Below are positions 5,857-11,650 of a DNA stretch of 20,110 bases, one piece after another (the first letter of the stretch is position 1; every line of letters starts with the position of its first letter). The position numbers were made by a program, and so were the translations under genes. The notes under the pieces are model-generated. The model saw only the letters and a list, made by a program, of their open reading frames with translations. It was not told the origin of the DNA and did not search any database. Source of the stretch: a virus; IMG/VR virus record IMGVR_UViG_3300010410_000011, positions 1 to 20,110 of that record. One strand, written 5' to 3'.

Positions 5857-6660
5857 ATGGCTAGCAAAGAAAAAGATAAACTGAACATCAATTATTTAAC
5901 AGAAGCAAAACCGAGAGCCATGGCCGGCGACATTCCAGTGTTCTGTGCTTTCGACAAATTAGAACCAATAGCAAAGCTGGTACCAAACCCGGGGAACCCA
6001 AACAAACACCCGGAGAGCCAAATAGAACTATTATCGCAAATCATAAAAGCCCAAGGCTGGCGTGCTCCCATAACGGTGAGCACCCGCTCCGGATTTATAG
6101 TAAGAGGCCATGGTAGGCTACAAGCAGCACAAATACTAGGCGCAAAAGAAGTGCCGGTGGACTATCAGAACTACGCAAGCGAGGCCGAGGAATACGCGGA
6201 CCTTATAGCAGACAACAGAATAGCAGAGCTGGCCGAGATAGACAATAAAATGCTGGCAGACATGATAGGGCACATCGACACAGGAGAAATACCTCTGGAA
6301 TTAACCGGATACTTGGATAGCGAGTATGCCGAAATCATAGACGCACTAACCGACGGAATAGACGACCAGCTCAATGGACTAGACGCCGAGATAGAACCGC
6401 CTGAAGAACCGGTGACAAAACCGGGCGACCTTTGGATCCTCGGGGGGGGGGCAACACAGGGTATTATGTGGAGACAGCACGAACCCGGAAGATGTGGACA
6501 GGCTCATGGAAGGAGAAGAAGCAGACCTCATAGTCACAGACCCGCCATACAATGTGAACTACGAGGGAGGAACAGACAAGAAACTCACCATCAAGAACGA
6601 CCACATGAAGGACGCCGACTTTTACAACTTCCTATACGAGGCTTACATGCGAATGTATGA
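5857..6660 (+). CDS. ParB-domain part of a split ParB-methyltransferase (frame broken after residue 198)
   Basis: The ATG at 5857 follows AGGGGGTG. Residues 30-130 are a ParB/Spo0J N-terminal nuclease-like domain: NPGNPNKHPE (44-53), VRGHGRLQAAQILG (82-95) and ADNRIAELAEID (118-129). Residues 180-196 (PPEEPVTKPGDLWILGG) are the linker that normally leads into a DNA methyltransferase with LGxHRLLCGDST. Here ten Gs at 6442-6451 shift the frame. After G198 the reading becomes an Arg/His-rich out-of-frame tail of about 69 residues ending at 6660. With nine Gs the two halves join in frame as a protein of about 487 aa. In the given sequence the product is a lone ParB domain, so this is an off state, a mutation or a homopolymer sequencing error. 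Confidence 0.85.
   Translation: MASKEKDKLNINYLTEAKPRAMAGDIPVFCAFDKLEPIAKLVPNPGNPNKHPESQIELLSQIIKAQGWRAPITVSTRSGFIVRGHGRLQAAQILGAKEVPVDYQNYASEAEEYADLIADNRIAELAEIDNKMLADMIGHIDTGEIPLELTGYLDSEYAEIIDALTDGIDDQLNGLDAEIEPPEEPVTKPGDLWILGGGATQGIMWRQHEPGRCGQAHGRRRSRPHSHRPAIQCELRGRNRQETHHQERPHEGRRLLQLPIRGLHANV
6442..6451 (+). repeat. G10 homopolymer tract inside the ParB-methyltransferase gene
   Basis: Ten consecutive G residues follow the CTC codon at 6439-6441. The upstream frame reads GGG GGG GGG GCA, while the methyltransferase frame resumes at CAA 6452, so the tract length decides whether the two domains are fused. Nine (or twelve) Gs restore the fusion; ten do not. The usual family spacing LGxHR would need only three Gs, so the tract looks expanded within a tolerant glycine linker. 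It is the longest homopolymer I see in the window; other G runs, at ribosome binding sites, reach about seven. Confidence 0.9.
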
Positions 6661-7321
6661 GAACATAAAGCCGGGCGGGGCTTATTATATATTCCACGCA
6701 GACACAGAAGGTCTAAACTTCAGGAAGGGGCTAAGAGAGGCAGGATTTAAATTATCCTCATGCCTGATATGGGTAAAGAACGCACTGGTACTCGGAAGGC
6801 AAGACTACCACTGGAAACACGAACCGATACTATACGGCTGGAAGGAAGGCGCAGCTCACTACTTCATAGACGACAGAAGTCAATGCACAGTGATAGAGGA
6901 CAAGATAGACGTCGACAAGCTGAAGAAGGAAGAAATGAAAGAGCTGCTAGAGAAACTGCTGGACCAAGGCATAAGCACAGTCATATACGAGGACAAGCCT
7001 CTAAGGAACGCAGACCACCCAACCATGAAGCCGGTGGCCTTGGTAGGAAAGCTGATACACAACAGTAGCCGAAGAGGGGAGCTGGTACTGGATTTATTCG
7101 GAGGAAGCGGATCCACGCTCATAGCTGCAGACCAGCTGGGAAGAAGAGCAAATCTCATGGAACTAGATCCGAAATACTGCGACGTCATAGTAAAGAGGTA
7201 CGTCAGAGTAACAAAGAGATACTACGACCTAAAATGCATTAGAGACGGCAAAGAACTAAGCATAGAAGAAATGGGGGAAATATTCGAAACCCATGAAGCG
7301 GAAGGAGGCGGGGACTATTGA
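6494..7321 (+). CDS. DNA methyltransferase part (beta-class N6-adenine/N4-cytosine type) of the split gene
   Basis: This frame holds a complete catalytic core. Counted from the GTG at 6494, the motif IV DPPY lies at residues 16-19, HPTMKPVAL at about 175-183, and the AdoMet-binding motif I DLFGGSG at 200-206, followed by MELDPKYCDVIVKRY. DPPY before FGGSG is the beta-class order of amino-methyltransferases; the region between would choose the DNA target. The coding frame really begins upstream at 6452 with QHRVLCGDSTNPEDV, the conserved start of the domain, which has no start codon of its own. The GTG 6494 or ATG 6506 would lose that strand, and neither has a convincing ribosome binding site. 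Function therefore probably depends on in-frame fusion to the ParB domain. In phages such enzymes commonly protect DNA from host restriction. It ends in a TTGA overlap with the next gene. Confidence 0.85.
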   Translation: MDRLMEGEEADLIVTDPPYNVNYEGGTDKKLTIKNDHMKDADFYNFLYEAYMRMYENIKPGGAYYIFHADTEGLNFRKGLREAGFKLSSCLIWVKNALVLGRQDYHWKHEPILYGWKEGAAHYFIDDRSQCTVIEDKIDVDKLKKEEMKELLEKLLDQGISTVIYEDKPLRNADHPTMKPVALVGKLIHNSSRRGELVLDLFGGSGSTLIAADQLGRRANLMELDPKYCDVIVKRYVRVTKRYYDLKCIRDGKELSIEEMGEIFETHEAEGGGDY

Positions 7322-7770
7322 AAGAAGCTACAGCAAAACGCCTCCAAGAACAACCGGAAGAAGGAGGAATGACAAAGGATAGACTGAGGCAGTACATAGA
7401 CCTCAAAAAAGAAATACAAGCACAGATGGAAAGACTTGAAACAATGAGAACACAGCTGATGTACCCGGGCCAATCAATAGGAGATGGAATGCCACGCTCT
7501 AACTTTGCAGCGGACAGAACCGCAGGAAAGATAGCCAGTATGATAGACCTAGAGAACGCCCTAAAAGAAAGCATTAAAAAGGCACAGAAGGAAACCATCG
7601 CAATAGAAAAAGCAATACAATCCCTAGACAGCGCCATAGACAGAGAGCTCATGAGGAGAAAGTATCTGGACGGCTTAACTTGGGAGGAGGTGGCCGAAGC
7701 TCTGTGCAGATCAAGACAATGGGTAACGGTTCTCCATGGGAGAATACTTCTCAAACTAAAAGAAGAATAA
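7318..7770 (+). CDS. ArpU/DUF1492-like sigma-region-4 transcription regulator, 150 aa
   Basis: A TTG start at 7318 overlaps the previous stop (TTGA) and has AAGGAGG at 7302-7308, spacing 9. The ATG at 7369 is less likely because its AAGGAGG is only one base away. The middle is coiled coil (DLKKEIQAQMERLETM; ENALKESIKKAQKETI). Residues 112-148 match a sigma-70 region 4 helix-turn-helix (MRRKYLDGLTWEEVAEALC, then SRQWVTVLHGRILLKL). Proteins of this group (ArpU, RinA, DUF1492) sit before terminase genes in Gram-positive phages and activate late transcription. The same role fits here, just before the early terminator and the packaging module. Confidence 0.8.
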   Translation: MKEATAKRLQEQPEEGGMTKDRLRQYIDLKKEIQAQMERLETMRTQLMYPGQSIGDGMPRSNFAADRTAGKIASMIDLENALKESIKKAQKETIAIEKAIQSLDSAIDRELMRRKYLDGLTWEEVAEALCRSRQWVTVLHGRILLKLKEE

Positions 7771-7822
7771 TACTTGCTTTTAATTTACAATATCCATCTG
7801 TTATCATTAGAGTTGAACAAAG

Positions 7823-7854
7823 CCGTCCGGTGAGAAAAATACCCGGGCGGTTTT
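7823..7854 (+). terminator. Intrinsic terminator closing the early operon
   Basis: The stem CCGTCCGG (7823-7830) pairs with CCGGGCGG (7843-7850), eight base pairs with one G-T wobble. The loop is 12 bases and a TTTT run follows at 7851-7854. It lies 53 bases after the ArpU-like stop and 30 bases before the next gene, so late genes need a promoter beyond it or read-through. Confidence 0.8.
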
Positions 7855-7883
7855 CTATTTATTCAGGAAAAGGAGGTGGACCC

Positions 7884-8537
7884 ATGGCTAAAGGAATGAT
7901 GGAAATAAAAATGATAGGCGCTAAGCAGATACAAGGTAAGCTCAATAAAATAAACAAAGAAGCAGAGAAAGTCACCAAGAGAACACTAAGCGACATCAGG
8001 AAAAGAGCTCCCGGATGGGTGGCCACTTCTGTAACCAATGTTTATAACATCAAGAAGGCAGACGTCAGAGGAGCGGAAACAAAAGGCAAGAAGCCTGCTG
8101 GATCCGTAAAGGTGACTGGAAAGAAGATAGATGAAATGCAGCTGGTCTTTGAAGGCAGACTACTCACTCCTGTGCATTTTGGAATGACACCAAAGGTGCC
8201 GCCCAAAGGAAAGAACTACACTTTGAGAATGCAAGTGAAGAAAGGGCAGCGTCAAGTCATAGGACGATACAAAGCAAAGAGGACAGCCGGCGGACCTTAT
8301 AGTGAGCAATCTCATAATATCTTATTACCGACCGGAGCAAACTCACCGGACAAAGTCTCCCACATTCCATTCCAGAGAATGAGCAAACGGAGAAATGACA
8401 TAAAGAAATTCACGACACTGTCCATACCGCAAATGATAACCAGCGAGGACGTGACAAAGGACATACAGGAAACACTCAACGAGAACGTGGGCAAAAGGCT
8501 GGACCACCACCTACAGTCGGCACAGAAGAGGCTATAG
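7884..8537 (+). CDS. Minor tail protein Z (GPZ)-like tail completion protein, 217 aa
   Basis: The ATG at 7884 has AAGGAGGTG at 7870-7878; the frame opening at 7680 lies inside the regulator gene and is rejected. The protein is basic and starts MAKGMMEIKMIGAKQIQGKL. It carries features of the GPZ family: an early RKRAPGWVATSV segment, a central LVFEGRLLTPVHFGMTP block, and a C-terminal IPFQRMSKRRNDIKKF followed by LSIPQMI and an amphipathic helix (LNENVGKRLDHHLQSA). GPZ-like proteins help complete tails before joining to heads. Here the gene lies upstream of the terminase instead of in the connector region, which is unusual. The assignment is by pattern, so moderate. Confidence 0.6.
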   Translation: MAKGMMEIKMIGAKQIQGKLNKINKEAEKVTKRTLSDIRKRAPGWVATSVTNVYNIKKADVRGAETKGKKPAGSVKVTGKKIDEMQLVFEGRLLTPVHFGMTPKVPPKGKNYTLRMQVKKGQRQVIGRYKAKRTAGGPYSEQSHNILLPTGANSPDKVSHIPFQRMSKRRNDIKKFTTLSIPQMITSEDVTKDIQETLNENVGKRLDHHLQSAQKRL

Positions 8538-8842
8538 GGCCAAGAGCCAAGCCCGGACCAAAAGACCAAGGCAAAGAGGACAGAGGGACGACCAACCAGA
8601 CCCACGCAGGAAGCCACAGGAGGACGCAGGAGCGACACAAAGGGCCAAAGGGTACAAACACCCAAGCGAAAGAAGAACGGACGATAGAGACGGCGTTCTG
8701 GACGCGTGGCGACGGAAAAAGTCGAGCGGTTCCTTCTGTGAGCCAAAAAAGCCTGCGGAGCTGGCGAGCCCAAAAGAGGCCTAGTTTTTGAGTTGAAAAA
8801 TTTACCCATTTCGTTACGCCAACCAGAAAGGAGGGACCGGCG
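8536..8842. other. Gap of about 305 bases before the terminase genes, with a 117-base T-free tract; candidate packaging site
   Basis: No convincing gene lies here. From 8536 to 8652 the + strand has no T at all, and only one T (8653) occurs before 8685. This alone explains why frames stay open in the first half, since every stop codon begins with T. The second half (8690-8820) is mixed, with GACGGCGTTCTGGACGCGT and two similar GAGCC(C)AAAA motifs near 8740 and 8765. A short GTTTTTGAG run follows near 8784 with only a weak possible stem (GCCT/AGGC). A cos or pac site and the Nu1 binding sites are expected next to terS in lambda-like phages, so this is a good candidate, but by position only. 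Confidence 0.5.
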
Positions 8843-9403
8843 ATGGCCGAACCTTACAAACCAAACCTACAGAGCACCACCACAATAGCTAAGCTGTTCG
8901 GATTGACCGCCCGCCGGATCCAGCAGCTGACGCAAGACGGAATTATATCCCAAGTGAATGGAAACGGATACGACCTGCTCCCAACCATTCAGCGATACAT
9001 TAAATACCTGCAGGACAAAGCATACGGACGAGAGGAGAAAGCACAAGTCCAAGACCTCGAAACAGAGAAGCTCAACGCCGAGATAGACCTCAAGCGGTCC
9101 AAGGCAAGAATGGCCGAGCTGGAACTGAAAGAGCTGGAAGGGAGAATGCACCAGTCGGAAGATGTGGAGTCCATGACAACAGACCTCGTCCTAAACATTC
9201 GTAGCATGATCATGACGCTGCCGGGCCTTTTAGCTGTTGACCTCGCTGAAATCAATACAGCCGCAGAGGTGTCCGAGAGGATAAAGGAGGCGGTCATAGA
9301 CATATTGGAGGAGCTATCCAATTACAAATATGATCCCAAGGAGTACCAAAAGCGAGTGAGGGAAAGACAGGGGTGGGAAGATGAGCAAGAGGACGACGGA
9401 TAA
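8843..9403 (+). CDS. terS: Terminase small subunit (Nu1-like), 186 aa
   Basis: AAAGGAGG (8827-8834) precedes the ATG at 8843. Residues 12-45 form a MerR/Nu1-type helix-turn-helix (TTTIAKLFGLTARRIQQLTQ, then DGIISQV). A long coiled coil follows (residues 60-105, EKLNAEIDLKRSKARMAELE), then a C-terminal region likely to contact the large subunit. Nu1-type subunits recognise the packaging site and recruit GpA. The 23-base overlap with the GpA-type gene downstream fits a lambda-like terminase pair. Confidence 0.85.
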   Translation: MAEPYKPNLQSTTTIAKLFGLTARRIQQLTQDGIISQVNGNGYDLLPTIQRYIKYLQDKAYGREEKAQVQDLETEKLNAEIDLKRSKARMAELELKELEGRMHQSEDVESMTTDLVLNIRSMIMTLPGLLAVDLAEINTAAEVSERIKEAVIDILEELSNYKYDPKEYQKRVRERQGWEDEQEDDG

Positions 9404-11285
9404 AAGGCTAAAAGCCCTTAACTCTGTTGTCAGCTCGTCGGTAAAGCACTTTAAACCACCGGAGAACTTAACGGTATCAGAGTGGGCAGACAAATACAGA
9501 AGGCTGTCTCCGGAAAACAGTGCAGAAGCAGGACCATGGCGAACTACAAGAACGCCATACCTCCGAGAGATTATGGACGCATTCACAGACCCGAAAGTCC
9601 GCAGGCTTGTCGTGGTAGCTTCATCGCAGGTAGGAAAAACAGAGGTGGAGCTTAATATGCTGGGATATTTAATAGACTCTGACCCGGGACCGGCATTGTT
9701 TGTACTCCCGACGGTCGATGTGGCGCAGGACTTCTCAAAAAGACGTATCTCCGCCATGATCAGAGACTGCAAGAGACTAAAGCGAAAGGTGGCCGAGTCA
9801 AAGAGTAGAGATGGAAACAACACCGTCCTAAAAAAGCAATTCCCCGGAGGAATGCTAACCATCACCGGAGCGAACAGCCCATCGTCTCTAGCTTCTATAC
9901 CAGCACGCTATGTGTTCGGGGACGAAAGAGACAGGTGGCCGCTTAGTGCAGGAGCAGAAGGGGACCCATGGGGACTGGCCGAAGCCAGAACAACCACATT
10001 CTATAACTCCAAGATGGTAGAAGTATCAACGCCAACCATCAAGGGAGCCAGCGCCATAGAGGCGTCCTTCGAGATAGGGACACGAGAAAGATGGTGCTAC
10101 CAATGCCCGGACTGCGGAGAATACCACAATATAACCTTTAGCGATATCAAATTTGATTTTGATACGACCAAGGTAAAGGGCAAAAAGAACTACAAGGTAA
10201 ATTCAGTATGGTGGGCCTGCCCTTCATGTGGGTGCGTGTCCACTGAAAACCAGATAAAGAAACAGCCGGCAAAATGGATAGCCGAGAACCCGGACGCTTA
10301 CAACCAAGGCGTCCGTTCGTTTTGGATAAATGCATTCGCAAGCCCATGGATGCCATGGGAAAGAATCGTCCTTAAATTTCTACAGGCCAAAGATGATCCG
10401 CACCGATTGAAGGTAGTATTTAACACCATACTCGGTGAGCTTTGGGAGGAAAGAGGAGACCTAGAGGACGAGGACGCAATGCTGGCCAGACGAGAAGAAT
10501 ATCCAGCAGAGCTGCCAGACAATGTGTTGGTACTAACATGCGGAGTAGACACACAGGACAACCGCATAGAGTATGAGGTCGTGGGCCATGGCCACTACGG
10601 AGAGACGTGGGGAATTAAAAAAGGGATCATCATGGGCAGACCGGACAATCCGGAAGTATGGGAGCGGCTGGACGATGTAATAGACCGGACATACCGCTAC
10701 AAAGATGGCAAGGGCCTAAAGATATCCATGACCTGCATTGACTCCGGTGGCCATTATACCCAAGAAGTTTATGAAGTTTGCAGAGCTAGACAGAATAAGC
10801 GTGTCTTTGCCATTAAAGGTAAAGGTGGAGACGGAATACCTTATACCGCACCTCCAAACAAGGTGCCGATAAGAGAAAACAAGCGAATAACCTGCTGGCT
10901 TTATACCTTGGGGGTAGACTCCGGAAAATCTCAAATCATGGCAGCCTTAAAGGTTCAGGAACCCGGACCTAAATACTGCCACTTCCCAAGAGGAGAGGAA
11001 AGAGGGTACGATACCCTATTCTTTAACGGCCTACTTTCAGAGCGGCTAGTCCTCAAAAGAACCAGAGGGCGTGACCGCTGGGCTTGGGAGAAAATACCCG
11101 GCCACAATAGAAACGAGGCACTAGACTGCAGGAATTATGCCATGGCAGCATTCAGGATCCTAAGCCCTGACCTTGAAGCGGTAGAGAAAAGGCTCGCCGA
11201 AAGACCAGAGGCCAAGGCCAAGAAGGTAAAGCAGCCAACTGCTAGGCCAAAAATGAAAAGTAGTAATGTATATGACGATTGGTAA
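9381..11285 (+). CDS. terL: Terminase large subunit, GpA type, 634 aa
   Basis: The protein shows the GpA layout. The ATPase P-loop variant ASSQVGKTE lies at about 80-88, the Walker B region VFGDERDRW at 178-186, and two zinc-type cysteine pairs at CPDC (242-245) and ACPSCGC (279-285). The nuclease domain begins with CGVDTQDNRIE at 387-397 and includes CIDSGGHYTQE. Near the end is NRNEALDCRNYAMAAFRIL, a strong family signature. It cuts concatemeric DNA at the packaging site and pumps it into the prohead with the small subunit and portal. The ATG at 9381 lies inside the terS end with a GGGGTGGGA binding site. Length is typical. Confidence 0.95.
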   Translation: MSKRTTDKRLKALNSVVSSSVKHFKPPENLTVSEWADKYRRLSPENSAEAGPWRTTRTPYLREIMDAFTDPKVRRLVVVASSQVGKTEVELNMLGYLIDSDPGPALFVLPTVDVAQDFSKRRISAMIRDCKRLKRKVAESKSRDGNNTVLKKQFPGGMLTITGANSPSSLASIPARYVFGDERDRWPLSAGAEGDPWGLAEARTTTFYNSKMVEVSTPTIKGASAIEASFEIGTRERWCYQCPDCGEYHNITFSDIKFDFDTTKVKGKKNYKVNSVWWACPSCGCVSTENQIKKQPAKWIAENPDAYNQGVRSFWINAFASPWMPWERIVLKFLQAKDDPHRLKVVFNTILGELWEERGDLEDEDAMLARREEYPAELPDNVLVLTCGVDTQDNRIEYEVVGHGHYGETWGIKKGIIMGRPDNPEVWERLDDVIDRTYRYKDGKGLKISMTCIDSGGHYTQEVYEVCRARQNKRVFAIKGKGGDGIPYTAPPNKVPIRENKRITCWLYTLGVDSGKSQIMAALKVQEPGPKYCHFPRGEERGYDTLFFNGLLSERLVLKRTRGRDRWAWEKIPGHNRNEALDCRNYAMAAFRILSPDLEAVEKRLAERPEAKAKKVKQPTARPKMKSSNVYDDW

Positions 11286-11297
11286 GGAGGTGCGAGC

Positions 11298-11561
11298 ATG
11301 GACCGCGCAAGATTAGAAGAACAGCTGGCTCAAAAAAAGAGGCGGCTACAGATGTACTATGACAGAGAGACCGAGGTGTTAAGCCAAGAAGGTGTAAAGA
11401 GTTATGGCATCGGATCAAGGAACTTAACTAGATACGATACAGCTTTAAAAGATATTCAAGACAAAATCAAGACACTAGAAAGCGAGATTACACAACTAGA
11501 GAATGCGCTAAAAGGCATCAAACCTAGAAGGGCCGTCGGCGTAGTGCCGAGGGATTGGTAA
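11298..11561 (+). CDS. DUF6148-type head-tail joining protein in the gpW position, 87 aa
   Basis: AAGGAGGTG precedes the ATG at 11298. The N-terminal helix (EEQLAQKKRRLQMYYDRE) is followed by SYGIGSRNLTRYD, the family signature, then a coiled helix (DIQDKIKTLESEITQLENAL) and a closing GVVPRDW. DUF6148 proteins lie between the terminase and portal genes, where lambda has gpW, and are thought to act at the head-tail joint. A strong terminator follows directly, so this is the last gene of its transcription unit unless there is read-through. Confidence 0.75.
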   Translation: MDRARLEEQLAQKKRRLQMYYDRETEVLSQEGVKSYGIGSRNLTRYDTALKDIQDKIKTLESEITQLENALKGIKPRRAVGVVPRDW

Positions 11562-11563
11562 TG

Positions 11564-11586
11564 GTTATAAGCCGAAAGGCTATAAC
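11564..11586 (+). other. Hairpin with GAAA tetraloop just before the terminator
   Basis: GTTATAAGCC (11564-11573) pairs with GGCTATAAC (11578-11586) across a GAAA loop, nine pairs with one bulged A. It starts two bases after the DUF6148 stop and has no T run of its own. It could protect the 3' end of the upstream messenger or serve as an RNA landmark beside the terminator. Confidence 0.6.
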
Positions 11587-11594
11587 ATATAAAG

Positions 11595-11634
11595 ACAGGG
11601 CGGGTTTTTCCTCCTTTCCCTGCCTTGTTTTTTT
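11595..11634 (+). terminator. Intrinsic terminator between DUF6148 and portal genes
   Basis: ACAGGGCGGG (11595-11604) pairs with CCCTGCCTTGT (11618-11628) with one bulge and one wobble, over a pyrimidine-rich loop, and ends in a TTTTTTT run (11628-11634). It lies inside the packaging/head gene block, between terL/DUF6148 and the portal. Confidence 0.75.
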
Positions 11635-11650
11635 ATTCTAACGCGAGGAG

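Noticed and set aside
6760-7068. Second + frame inside the methyltransferase
   Set aside because: Arg/His-rich out-of-frame translation; the methyltransferase motifs fix the real frame.
8539-8784. Long open + frame (AKSQARTKRPRQ... to a TAG) in the pre-terminase gap
   Set aside because: It has no ATG, GTG or TTG start, and its openness follows from the lack of T in the DNA, which removes stop codons in all frames.
8312-8809. 165-codon open frame on the minus strand over the GPZ-like gene and gap
   Set aside because: It runs against the universal gene direction, overlaps a supported gene, has low-complexity composition and lacks a convincing binding site; minus-strand frames are open because the + strand is T-poor.
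9314-9865. 183-codon minus-strand frame opposite terL
   Set aside because: Shadow of the GpA-type terminase, whose motifs are certain.
11561-11641. 26-codon frame beginning ATGGTTATAAGCC after DUF6148
   Set aside because: It is the hairpin and terminator sequence; the end is just the T run (FLF).
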